Below are positions 1 to 12,500 of a stretch of 64,000 nt of DNA, one piece after another. The notes beneath the pieces were generated by a model. It made no database searches. It had not been told where the DNA came from and saw nothing but the letters and a program-made list of their open reading frames with translations. This stretch comes from Onthophagus taurus (Eukaryota; Arthropoda; Insecta; Coleoptera; Scarabaeidae), in NCBI RefSeq assembly GCF_036711975.1, contig NC_091967.1, forward strand, positions 20,646,001 through 20,710,000, read 5' to 3'. How positions within the stretch are numbered: position 1 is the stretch's first letter; the number at the start of each line of letters is the position of its first letter. The position numbers and the translations under genes are program-made.

Positions 1-454
1 ATATGGCTATAGGAAAACAACACAATGTATATATATTTATTTAAAAATATGGTGTGGCCCAAATGGTGATATTCAAAGAGAAAATTGATTTTATTTGTGT
101 TGAGATATATTCAATATGATACACATATACAAAAATTATACACTTAAGGTTTTGTTACAGTTTACAGTACAGTTTTTTTGAATAATTAGATTATAGAATG
201 ATTAAATTACTAATACTTAATATCTTGCAGATAAAATTAGATAGATAGAGTTATTGATGATTAAACTTCGTGATTTATCAATTGAGAATACAGCATTTTT
301 TTTTTCAACCGATTTTGAAATTGATTAATTAATACTATATCTTCTACATGTAATGAGTGTATAAGATCTCGATTGTATATTGATTGACAGCATAAACTAG
401 AGCCTCTTAAGCATCCATTAATTTGAACATTGTATAAGCAGGTTAATATCAATA
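1..454. other. AT-rich non-coding DNA
   Basis: No coding exon, RNA gene or recognisable transposon domain was seen. If the first WDHD1 exons lie off the left edge, this would be part of a WDHD1 intron. Confidence 0.5.
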
Positions 455-1857
455 TTATTCTTATTTGCAGATAAACAACACTTTTTTTATAAGTGTGTTA
501 TTTCTAATGTGCTTAAAAAAGCTTGAAAACTTTGAAAGTTTTTAGAAAAAACGAAACTAAATCCTTGTATTTGGAGCAAAACAAACATATAATTAGTATA
601 AATTATGTATTAATGAGAAGAATGAAGTTGATGTTTTAACAAGAGTTTCAATATTAGTTTAAAATGGTCACATTTAGTGATGTGTTATTTCGATAACTGA
701 ACTAACACATCTTTATACAAAGTAAAGTAACTATCAAATGTTTCTTGTAATTTAAAAATATATCTTTCTGAAGAGTTGATATCTTATTGATTGATTTTAG
801 TCTTTCATTGGTGATAACTTCTGCATAATTCCTCTTGCATTGTCATATTTGAATTATGAATCTTATGATATGCTGTGTATAGATTGATAATACATTGTGG
901 TATTTCAATCATGATATAATTAAATGAATCATTAATTATGACCAGATTTTACTTTAAAGTGTTTTAAGGGGAGCTGAGATAATTTAATTATTCTTCTTTC
1001 TTTTTATAAAATAGGTTAAAATCTGTTCCTACATCGGTTTTACGCCCATCTATATGTTGCCATTCCATCTTTTCTTGGACGTCCTATACTTCTTCTGCCG
1101 TCAGGTGATGCTTGGATGTCTCTTGCTACTGGCACAAGTCGTTGTCATTCTTGTTTTCTGTTTAGTACCATTCGTTAATATTTTCTATTTTACATTTCTT
1201 TCTTATAGCTTCATATCGCCGTCTATCCCATAAGATTGTTTCCGAAATCTTCCTAAGAATGGGCCTTCTAGTTGTTTTGTATATTCTTGTTTTTGTATAT
1301 TAATATGTTTGTTTCTCAAAATCACTTGGTTCTCACCATAACCTGTTATATTCATACCCAAATACTGAAATTATTCTTATTTGCAGATAAACAACCCTTT
1401 TTTAATCAGTGTGTTATTTCTTATTTGCTTAAGAAAGATTGAAAACTTTGAAAGTATTTTTGTTTATAGTACATCATTAGATAGATATAGAAAAAACGAA
1501 ACTAAATCCTTGTATTTGGAGCAACAAAATCAAAAGTTAATAAATTATTGTATTAATATATAATTAACATAAATTGTGTATTAATGAGAAGGATGAAGGT
1601 GGTGTTTCAACAAGAGTTTCAATATTAGTTTAAAATGTTATATACACAAATGTTATACATCTTTATATAAGGTAAAAATACGTAAAAACTATCAAAAGTT
1701 TCTTGTAACATACCATAAAGATAAACAACAGATATATCTTTTTGAAAAGTTGATATCTTTTATTGACTTTCAGTCTTAGTGATAACTTATGCATAATTCC
1801 TCTTGCATTGTCATATTTGAATCGTGAATCTTACAATATGAGATAATTCTTCTTCTT

Positions 1858-2232
1858 CTAAAATAGGTTAAAACCTGTTCCTACATCGGTTTTACTCCCA
1901 TCTATGTATATGTTGCCATTCCAACTATTTCTTGGGCGTCCAATACTTCTTCTGCCGTCAGGTGATGCTTGGATGTCTCTTGCTACTGGCACAACTTTGT
2001 TGGTTGTCATTCTATTGGTTCTATTCTTGTTTTTTATTAGTAACCATTCGTTAATATTTTCTATTTTGCATTTCTTTCTTATAGTTTCATTTCGCCGTCT
2101 ATCCCATAAGGCTATCTCCGAAATCTTCCTAAGAATTTGCATTTCAGTTATCTCAAGAAGTCTTCTTGTTTCCTCATTATAAGTCATAATGGGCTTTATC
2201 GTTGTTTTGTTTAGTCTTATAAGTACGATGGC
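1858..2232 (-). pseudogene. C-terminal fragment of an RTE-like endonuclease/reverse transcriptase
   Basis: The minus-strand translation gives the tail typical of insect 'endonuclease-reverse transcriptase' elements: ETRRLLEITEMQILRKI, a WDRRRNETIRKKC stretch, VARDIQASPDGRRSIGRP and a W residue soon after. This part lies after the RT domain, so the catalytic residues are absent. A more broken copy of the same segment lies at about 995-1260, part of the tandem duplication. Related fragments of other parts of this family lie at 21250-21945 and 45142-45400. The open frame is probably chance survival rather than a live gene. Confidence 0.75.
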
Positions 2233-2370
2233 TTCACCGCCGGTGTGAGTAACTAAAATTAGAACTAACACTAGAAACTTTCGGGCTTTGCCGTGCGTCT
2301 TTTAAGAAAAAGTTTGACGTTTCGGATGTCATGATGCAACCTTCTTCAGAAACCAGTTCGAAGTGATGTT
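2205..2370 (-). repeat. Short interspersed repeat carrying a hammerhead-like motif, copy 1
   Basis: About 150 bp here matches, in reverse complement, 11345-11500. The shared part runs from an AAGTACGATGGCTTCAC-like block through TAGAAACTTTCGGG and GCCGTGCGTCTTTTAA to GTTCGAAG. It interrupts the second tandem unit and is missing from the first, so it inserted after the duplication or was lost from one copy. No reading frame was found. Confidence 0.65.
2311..2354 (-). ncRNA. Hammerhead-ribozyme-like motif (short stem III)
   Basis: Read on the minus strand: GGUUU, CUGAAGA, one extra A, an imperfect stem II (GGUUG..CAUCC with one U-U mismatch), GAAAC, GUC, then AAACU. CUGANGA and GAAA are the hammerhead core. 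GGUUU and AAACU form a 5-bp stem I with one G-U pair. Stem III is just AC/GU with no loop, the arrangement known from dimer-acting hammerheads in Penelope-like elements and retrozymes. The extra base between the core and stem II departs from the textbook fold. Predicted by eye only; activity is unknown. Confidence 0.5.
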
Positions 2371-2460
2371 GTATATTCTTGTTTTTGTATATTAATGTTT
2401 ATTTCTTTAAATCACTTGGTTCTTACCGAAACTTGTTATATTCATATTCTAGTTGTTTTT

Positions 2461-3586
2461 TTGACAATAATCTAATTAACTTGTTCTTCACCATACCACT
2501 TAGAAGAATTTTAATACTTGTATCAACTGCAAATGCTTCAGTCTGAAATGTTATACAGTACATACCCTGTCCATTGCAGCTTTTGGAGTCAGATAAACTG
2601 TAAGACGCAGGTTTTTCCGAGGAGTTGAGTGAATTTGCTCATTGTTATATCTGGGCATGTCGGACAACGAGTGTGACCTATTCCTTTTGGATGTTTCAAA
2701 CTTTAATGGATTTTACCAAAGATGTTATTAGTCCAAATTGTATATTAGGAAACCTTCAGCCTCCTTTCACGGAAGAAGATTCTATTATACAAGACACAAC
2801 GGGCGTAGACTGCAATGCAGATGATTGCTTATGTCGAAGTAGCTGAAATATTTATACGAGCATACTGTTCCTCGATTGCTATAAGGAAAAAAGACGATGT
2901 ACAAGAAATAATGTTTTTTTTTTCATTTTTTTAGTTTTTAAAAGATTGTGGTTGCATTTTTTATACATCTTTCAACTCCTGTTTATGGGGAAAACGCCAT
3001 ACTTCCTTCATACTTCAGTTTTAAGCAAGGTTTAACGAAAAATTTAGCTACATTAGCAACAATGTAGCAGACGATATAACAGAAGATACTGCCCTGATGC
3101 TCTGCTGTACCATTGTCTTAATATTTTTTTAATATTTTTTGTCGGAGTCATCCAAGCATTATGTTTTTTGATACCCAATCTCGAAACACTCAATACAGGA
3201 GATGCGAATGTCCTAGCTATTTTAAATAGAGTTCAAAATAGAGCACATGTTATTGCAATACGCATCATGTATGAAAATATTGTTTGGTATTTGCCATGAA
3301 ATATTACAAAATCCTTTGAAAATTAAATTTTTTCTAAAGTTCTTTTACTTGAAGCCAATAACGGCACATAACATTAATGTGGATTCAATATTACAACATT
3401 CCTTGTTATAATAAAGCAGAAAAAGTTCGTTTTAAAAGTTGAAAACAAAAATATAAAAAATAGTCTTGAAAATATTTTATCATACTGATAACTATGTTTT
3501 TCCATGTATATTTTATTGCTAAGTTGCATATCACTATTTGGACCATCTTAATGTATTTATTTTAATTTTATTTTTTTTAAATTTAG
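2461..3586. other. Non-coding stretch upstream of the first WDHD1 exon seen
   Basis: It ends in a T-rich tract and the acceptor AG at 3585-3586. I looked for the missing N-terminal WD repeats of WDHD1 and found none, so this is taken as intron. A short open stretch at 2625-2846 has a cysteine-rich end but matches nothing I know. The rest is AT-rich. Confidence 0.5.
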
Positions 3587-6500
3587 TTTGTAGCTATTGC
3601 TTCTGAAGATACAAACATAAAACTAATAGATTTAGCGAACCCTAAAGAACTTCCAAGAAGTTATTTAGGCGTAAACGGGCCTCCATTAAGTGTAGCACTC
3701 TGCCCAGAAGCAAAAATATTAGCTGCAAGTGCTGGTGATGGCTTTCTGAGATTTTGGGATGTTGAAAGTTGTTCAACTTTAAAACAATTACAATGTGATT
3801 CTAAAACAAACAGTTTTGTTAATGCCACTTTATTATGTAAGATATCTACAATTATTTTAATCAATCAATAAAACTTTGTATTTGATTTTAATAAATTAGG
3901 TCGAATGGATTTCGAGCCAACATCCGGAAAACACGTTGCTTATCCTCAAAAGAATACCGTGGTTATTTTAAACACAACGGATTGGTCAAATGTATGCACT
4001 CTCACAACGGATACAACAGATTCTAACTTTTCAATTGTACAATATTCACCTTGCGGTAAATTTATAGCCGCTGCAGCTATTAAAGGAGAAATTATAGTTT
4101 GGGCAGTTGAATCGCAAGAAGTCGTTGAATTTTCTCAACATTCAAGTTCTAAGGCTGTTTGTGCCTTAGCTTGGAACCCATTAGGTAAAAATAAATACGT
4201 TTAATGTAATTAAAAAAAAAATAAATAAATTCTCAAATTATTATAGGAAATGGAGAAATTGCTTTTTGCGACATTGAAGGTGAATTAGGTGTTGTTACTG
4301 ATTGTACAGCTAATACAACTCTTAAAGCAGACAATAAAAGTGATGTTGGCAATGATGTTGATTTTGGAGATATTCAATTTGATGATGATGATGAAGATAA
4401 TGAGAATGCAGTTTCTTTGGAGAAGATAAAAAATAATACTATGGGCTGTTTTAATGATGACGAAGTAGATAAAGGTTAATTTTAATTATTTTGTATTTTA
4501 TTTATGTTTATATACTTCAAATATTTAGCTAGTTCTATTGGAACCCGACGATCTCGACCAGCCACTCCAGAAACCCCAATGCAAGCAACTTTTATGCCTT
4601 CATCAACTCCTGAACACTTGGATCCACGATATCTTTGCTGGAATGAAGTCGGAATTGTTCGTTGTTACGGAAGTGTCAACGAAGAGGATGGAAATAAATC
4701 CATAGAGGCCGAATTTCATGATTCAACGTTTCATAGCAGCATGATGGTACAAAATTTTAATGGCTACACAATGAGTTCTCTTAGTACTTCAGTTTTTACA
4801 TTGGCTAATTCAGAGTAAAATTATCGATTATTAACGGAAAAAAGTGGAATAATTATTGTTTTTTAAATAGGCAAATACAAGTTATTCCATTATTATCAGG
4901 CACGAAAGATTGGATTTTAGCGGTTGAAGAAAATATAAGTATAATTTGCATAGCAGCTTCAAGTAAATTGGTTTGCTTTGCAAGTTCAAATTATTTGGTT
5001 CATGTTTGTACAACTTATGGTACTCAAAAGGGGGTGTTTTCAATACCTGGACCTGTCGTTTGCATGTCGGCTCATGATTCGTCGTTGTTGATTGCTTATC
5101 ATAGTTCAAAACCACGAGGCGATGATCAATGTTTAAAATTAATGTTGGTTAAATTTGAAGGTAAGATTATTTTTAATTAAAAAGGGGCAAAACACTTTTT
5201 TAATGCTTCAAGGAATAAATTAGTAATAATCAATTATACAACAAAATAAAATAACTATAAAATTGAACGAAATAGTATAATGTGAAAACAATATACTATT
5301 ATAACACTACAATTGCAATTACAATCAGACAGACATTTAGTTACTTTTTGTAAGATATCGATTTTGGAGTCGCCAACAGGAAATCTTCAGGTAGTCCGTC
5401 ATATGCTGTCCTAGTAGATATTCTTCTGTAATATATTTTATGGTTTGCATATGCAGAAGGGCGGCAATGTCTTGCCCCATTTTGCAGAAAGTAGGCACAT
5501 TACCATGCTGGATCAGTATTCTGTTTAGAGTTAACCAGGTTTTGCGTGGTCAATCAAAACTGATTGTTCTGCTTCCATTCAACATGGATGCCATGTTTGG
5601 GATCCATTCTTAATGCCAAACATTACACAGCTTGAATTCTTCATCTGTGGCAATGCCTGCTGCTTTGATCGATGACTTGCTGGAGCGGAGGCGGGTGTGA
5701 TTATCATCCTCAATCTCCTCGTGTATTGAGAGGTTTTGACTGCTCAAGATCTCCTTGTATTCTCTCGTGAGGGCATTTATGCGGCATAGGTTTGGGGGTA
5801 CATTGCTCAGTACTGAGAGCAATTCCACTGGAGCAGACTTGATGACCCTGGAGGTCATTCTCATCGTGTTATTGAGTTGAGCATCTATTTTGTAGACATG
5901 AGGACTGTTAAGCCACGCTGGTGTGTGCCCACAGTATGCAATGATTGAGAAGACTAGGCTCAGGGCTGTTGAGAGCAGGGTTGGGTTATGTTGGGTTGGG
6001 TTGGGAAGAGGTCGACGCTCCCCATGTTTTTTACACTGTTTTGTATAATACAGGGTCGCTGATATGTATGGAAACGGTCAGTTATCTCCTAAAGTAAGCT
6101 AGTAAATGTTAAGATACAAAAGTTCTATAGTTTTTTAAAATCTATTATAATAAAGACAAATTAGGTATACAGGGTTAGTCACAAAGTTATGACGAAACTA
6201 GGTTACGTTTTTTTTAATGGAACATCCTGTATATTAGTGGCGGAATAGATATCCGGCCGGATTTTAAAAAATGACCGGATAGTTACCAAATATCCGGCTT
6301 TAGGTGGATATTAAAAACCTATTAGTTAGTACTCCACCATTCACATCAATTACTATGCTATTAATCTTACTATGCTATGTTAAACTTAAGATCGGAGTTA
6401 CCTAAAGATGCGTTTTTGCAATTGTACTACTCCCTCGTATATTCCCATATTTCTTACGGCATATTACTTTGGGGCAAAGCGCCACCTACCATCAAGAGGC

Positions 6501-9500
6501 TTTTCGTTTTGCAAAAGCGCGTAATAAGGTTAATATTTAACTTAAAACAGAGGGATTCCTGTCGTCCTGTGTTTAGAAAACACAAAGTGTTGACGGTAAT
6601 TGCGATATACATATATAAATGTTGCCTGTACGTGAAATCTAATGGCGACAAATTTAAACCCATACCGTCCCACCACGCATATAATACTAGAAACATCAAC
6701 ATATTAACTTTAGACTTGCACAACTCGGCATTGTACGAAAACTCGCCGCTCTACTCGTGCGCCAAAATATTTAACAAATTACCAAATGATGTTAAATCTT
6801 TACCTTTGGACAAATTTAAAATTACTCTTAAAAAAAGGATCACGGAAGCATGCTACTATTCTCCGGATGAATACTATAACGATTAGTTTATTATTTTCTC
6901 GGCTTATTGTGTATTTATTGTGTATTTATACTATATTGTGTACTTATTTTTGACATACCTTATACTACTAACTATAGTCTGAAAGGGTGAATAAAGGTGA
7001 TTTGGTTTGATTTGATTAATTAGTATCTCTTTTAGGTGTTGGACACTGCAGATAATAATCAAATTCAACCCCAGTATGACTTTTTTCAATAAATACAACT
7101 TTATTTATATCAGATTTGTAATTAGCAACCTCATTGTAACAATGCCAATACGATATATAAAATCCCTTGTTGCAGTTTCGTCTAGTTTTCTTCTCTTCGC
7201 TTGTAATTCTTCATCATATTCATTACTAACAGAACTGTCGTTGTTACCACTTTCGATTATTAATTAAAGTATTCTTTTTTTAATGCAAAAAGCCGTTTTG
7301 AAAAATCAGTTTCAGTTCTTGAGAAATAAATTTTTGAAATGATCGACAATTTTTTTGAATTTTTGCAATTTTCGCCGATTAAGTTTTAAAAATTCGTATA
7401 AAATCCATTTCTTGGAATATGAGTATATAAAAATTTCCCAAAGTGTTAATAAAACTATCCTATTTCCAATGAACCAACCCGTTTTGAAAAATAACTATTA
7501 GTTTTTGAGAAAACAATATTTGAAGTTTTGACAAAATTTTCGATGTTCCAATTTTCATCGATAATTTTCAAAATTCGCTAAAAAATTAATTTCCTGGAGG
7601 ATCCTTGTGGAAATATCACCAATTATTAATTAAAGTATCCTCTTTTTAATGCAAAAAGCCGTTTTGAAAAATCAGTTTTAGTTCTTGACAAATAAATTTT
7701 TGAAATAATCGACAATTTTTTCGAATTTTGCAGTTTTTGCCGATTAAATTTTAATAATTCGTATAAAATCGATTTCTTGGAATATACATATGAAAATTTC
7801 CCAAAATGTGAATAAAACTGTCTTCTTTTCAATGAACCAACCCGTTTTGAAAAATAACTTTTAGTTTTTGAGAAAACAATAATTGAAGTTTTGATAACAT
7901 TTTCGATGTTGCAAGTTTCATCGATAATTTTCAAAATTCGCTATAAAATTAATTTCTTGAGGGGTCGTTGTGGAAATATAACCAGTTATTAATTAAAGTA
8001 CCCTCATTTAATGCAATAAGACGTTTTGAAATATCGCTTTTAGTTCTTGAGAAATAAATTTTTGAAATAATCGACAATTTTTTCGAATTTTGCAATTTTC
8101 GCCGATTAAGTTTTAAAAATTGTTAAAAATGTTAATAAATGTGTTCTCTTTCCAATGAACCAACCCGTTTTGAAAAATAAGTTTTAATTTTTGAGAAAAC
8201 AATATTTGAAGTCTTGATAATATTTTCGATGTTGCAATTTTCATCGATAATTTTCAAAATTCGCTAAAAAATTAATTTCTTGAAGGATCCTTTTGGAAAT
8301 ATCGCCAATTATTAATTAAAGTATCCTCTTTTTAATGCAAAAAGCTGTTTTGAAAAACCACTTTTAGTTCTTGAGAAATAAATTTTGGAAATAATCGACA
8401 ATTTTTTCGAATTTTGCAATTTTCGCCGATTAAATTTTAATAATTAGTATAAAATCCATTTCTTGGAATATGCATATGAAAATTTCCCAAAATGTGAATA
8501 AAACTGTCCTCTTTCCAATGAAACAACCCGTTTTGAAAAATAAGTTTTAATTTTTGAGAAAACTATATTTGAAGTTTTGATAATATTTTCGATGTTGCAA
8601 TTTTCATCGATAATTTTCAAAAGTCGCTACAAAATTAATTTCTTGAAGGATCCTTGTGCAAACATAACCAGTTATTGATTAAAGTATCCTCTTTTTTATG
8701 CAAAAAGCCGTTTTGAAAAATCACTTTTAGTTCTTGAGAAATAAATTTTTGAAATAATGGACAATTTTTTCGAATTTTGCAATTTTCGCCGATTAAATTT
8801 TAATAATTAGTATAAAATCCATTTCTTGGAATATGCATATGAAAATTTCCCAAAATGTGAATAAAACTGTCCTCTTTCCAATGAACCAACCCGTTTTGAA
8901 AAATAACTTTTAGTTTTTGAGAAAACAATAATTGAAGTTTTGATAAAATTTTCGATGTTGCAATTTTCATCGATAATTTTCAAAATTCGCTATAAAGTTT
9001 ATTTTGAAGGATCCTTGTGGAAATATCGCCAATTATTAATTAAAGTGTCCTCTTTTTAGAGTTGCTTCGTTAGTTAAATCAGCATCAAAAAAGTTCATTT
9101 TGTATCTTGGATTCAAATAAGTTGACATATCTTATTAGCTTTCTTATTAATTTCATTTTTATTCAAATATTGCAAGAATGTGGGAATGTAGGGTATCACT
9201 TCAGAAATGCACCAAAAATTATAACCATAATGACTGGATAACCGGATATCCGGCCGAAAGGGATGCCGAAATCCGGCTTTTCGCAAAATCACGTTTCATC
9301 ACTACTGTATATTATTCCACTTAGTTTCTTCATACCTTTTTGACCGACCCTGTATACTTAATTTGTCTTTATTGTAATAAATTTTAAACACTAAAACTGT
9401 TGTATCTTAACATTTTTTGCCCGCTATCTTACTTTAGGAGGTAATTAATATATAATTATATTTATATCAATTTTATTACAGGATTATCATTACATAAAAC

Positions 9501-12500
9501 AGATTTAGAAAATACTTTGGGACCTGAATGTACACTTAATTGGATGGGATTTACCGATATGGGTTCACCCGCTCTTTTAGATTCCAACGAAACACTTTTT
9601 ATTTATTTAACACGTTCAAACATTTGGGTACCAATCTGTGATACAAATCAACACGTAATTATTTGATTAATTACTTAAAATTTACTTTATTAATGTTACT
9701 TTTTAGACTGCAGCTGCCGCTGACGGATTTTTCGTTACGACAGTCTCAGAATCACTAGCTACCGTTATTGGGATTAGATGCAAAGGAAGTAAATATCCTA
9801 ATTTCGTCCCAAGACCAACGCTCTCCGAATTACCCCTTCAGCCGACTTTTGTTGAAATTACGAGTGAAAAAGCTCAATTAGGTGCGAATTTGTTTATGTG
9901 GAGTAACTTACAGGTTGAAGATACGGAGAAGAAATGTAAAGAAGCAGCTTTAAAATCATTTGCTGTAAGATATAGAAAACATAAATACAAAATGAATAAT
10001 TTTTTGATTTGTTTAGTTAGCTTGTAAAAATTCTTTGGATCAAAGAGCTTTCGAACTTATTGAGTTGGTTCAAAATAAACAAGTCACCAATTTGGCTGTG
10101 AAATACGCGACTAAATTGGAAAGAAAACGGCTTTTGGAGAAGTTGATTGAGTTGCAGGCTAAGTTAGAATCTGAAACTGGAGATGAAATAACTGTAAATA
10201 ATTTTATTTGTTGTAAATTAAATTATTTTTTAAATTTTTTTTAATAGGAATTGTCGCAAATTGAACAAAGGGCTGTTGTAAAACCTAATAGAAAATTACT
10301 TATGAATCTTTCTGATAGAAGTACACCTAAAAATAAGTTAAGGAAACATTTGGTAAATTATTATAAAAAATTAACATGAATTATTGTTATAGTTTTTATT
10401 TTTAGAATATGGAAAATATTGAGAATACTTCTAACAATTTAAATGCACAAAGTTTACTATCAACCCCAACTTTATTAGTTGATAATTCTTTTGATACTAA
10501 TACAACAATGGGTACAACACAAGTTAGTAATAATAAATGTTTTTGTTCGACTTTTTAATCAAGCATATTTATGTTAATTTATTATTATAGGATATTGAAG
10601 AAACAAAAAATCCGTTTGCAAAGAACTTGAAAAAAGCGACACCAACAACATCAAACCCATTGAGTTTAACCGATAAATTTGCTGGATACAAATTGGATTT
10701 AAAAGAGAATGTAAGTATAGATCTTATACAGGATTCGATTTAAAATATTTTCAAGGTGGCTGCCACTTCCGGTCTACCGGAAGTAGACCATAACTTCGTT
10801 ATTTTAAATGGAATGCTATAGTTTTTATTATATTTTTTAATTGTACTTAAAAAAGTATGTTGACTTCCATAAAAGTTATTGGTCTAGCGTCTTTCGTTTG
10901 CGAGTTATTTTGATTGTAAGTTTTTTTTGGCAAATTTCACCTTGCTTTTTAAAACGCCATATCCCAGCCAACGTTTATTTAAAAAAGCTCTAAATTGACA
11001 TGATTACTCTTTAGATGCTGTCAAATAGATTGTCATTTATTGTATCAGAGTATCTTATACAGGTTGGTCAAAAATTGTATTACCGTTTCTCCATATTCAA
11101 CCGCAAGAAAGTCGAAAATCTTAAATGGAACGTCCAATATTTTATTAGCCTACCCGAAAGGGAATTTAATTCTCTACAATTTATCTATAGACATTCCAAT
11201 ACTTATTTATTGTAGTTTTTCTCATATGGGGAAATTTATCAAAACATGCAGGAAATACAGGAAACCGTTTGTATTTTTATTAGAAGGCCATGACATTTTG
11301 ACAGTTTTTCGTATAATTTACTTCTATTACCAGGACTTAAAGGACTTCGAACGAGTTTTTGAAGAAGGTTGCAACATGGCATCCGAAACGTCAAACCTTT
11401 TATTAAAAGACGCACGGCAAAACCCGAAAGTTTCTAGTTTTAGTTCTAATCTTAGTTTAATTCACAGCGGCCGTGAAAGCCTTCGTACTTATAGTACTGA
11501 TCTTAATCGTTTACATGTACTGGTCACATGTTTATCCCACCTCATGAATTGGTCCATTATTACGCCAAGATACTTTACTGAATAGGTTTTAGATATTTTT
11601 GGACACCTACAGGTCGGAGACGAGCAGGTACATGTAGCGTCATGTATTGTAAGGTGTTCTATATTTGTTGGTTGTGTGTTTTGATAGGTAGAAAAAGTTA
11701 GAAAATGAGTTTTCTCGTAGTTCATAGTCAAACGATTTGTGTAAAGCCAACGCGTAATCTTAATCATATCAACCACACCCGCTCGTTCCACCTGCCCCCA
11801 GTCCGTTCCATCAAAGTAAAGTGCAGTATCATCCGCAAAAGAAACCATTTTCCCATATAAAGGTAACGCCAACAAATCATTTATGTACAACAGAGATAAA
11901 ATGGGTCCGAGGACTGTGCCTTGTGGTACTCCGCAAGACATTTCTCCTGGGGAACTCTTCATAGAATTTATCTGAACCACCTGTTCTCGTTCTCGCAAGT
12001 AAGATTGGAACAGCTTGAGGGGTAACCCCCTCACACCGTAGTGCTCCAATTTGTCAAGTAATAGAGCATGATCCACAGAATCAAATGCCTTTCTTAAGTC
12101 TAAAAATATTGCCATAGCATGCTTAGAATTATCTAATGATTCGTAGATCATCCCCGTTAGCTCAGCTAGCATCAGAGGCACCCCTCCCCTTTCTAAACCC
12201 AAATTGAAAATCAGATAAAATTTTATGCTTCTCTAAAAAGTCATTTAACCTCACGTAAATTATTTTCTCTAAAATTTTTGCGAAGCTGGTAATGAGTGAG
12301 ATCGGACGATAATTGTTTACATCCTCTGCGGATCCTTTTTTAAATAAAGGTTTGACAACTGATTTTTTAAGACTACGGGGAAAGTGCCCCTCATCTATTA
12401 TCCTGTTATAAACAATACTAAGTGGTTCAGAAATTTCATGTGCTACCTTTTTTAAAACGGTTGCGCTCAGAGTATCATGCCCAGAACTTAACTTATTTTT

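Larger units (their letters stand above)
455..2460. repeat. Diverged tandem duplication, unit about 0.9-1.1 kb
   Basis: Blocks recur in the same order at an offset of about 0.9-1.1 kb. The block at 455-590 recurs at 1372-1530, 593-665 at 1563-1638, 809-870 at 1781-1845, 995-1150 at 1850-2000, and 1273-1360 at 2368-2450. The copies differ by substitutions and indels, so the duplication is old. Each unit carries the 3' coding end of a non-LTR retrotransposon on the minus strand. The second unit has an extra insert of about 160 bp (2205-2370) absent from the first. It could be two insertions of one element in the same orientation, or a tandem duplication after insertion. Confidence 0.8.
6089..9440. 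mobile_element. Nested inverted-repeat element in WDHD1 intron 5
   Basis: An outer inverted repeat pairs 6089-6180 with 9348-9440; both arms contain AAGACAAATTAGGTATACAG or its complement, with indels. Inside it, a second pair of ends rich in CCGGATATCCGGCCG lies at about 6238-6305 and 9229-9300, with AGTGGCGGA/AGTAGTGATGA-type tips that resemble hAT ends. Between them lie a retrotransposon fragment (6377-6886) and a satellite (7258-9055). No transposase for either pair of ends was found, so the elements would be non-autonomous. Confidence 0.55.

Noticed and set aside
1904-2182. Hydrophobic plus-strand frame that looks like a membrane protein
   Set aside because: Antisense shadow of the retrotransposon C-terminal fragment on the minus strand.
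5979-6007. Run of TTGGG units that could be interstitial telomere repeat
   Set aside because: Only a few imperfect units, and it lies at the edge of a decayed retrotransposon; too short to call.
7258-9055. Regular repeats that might be a CRISPR array
   Set aside because: Units are 362 bp with no short repeat/unique spacer pattern, in an animal intron; it is a satellite.
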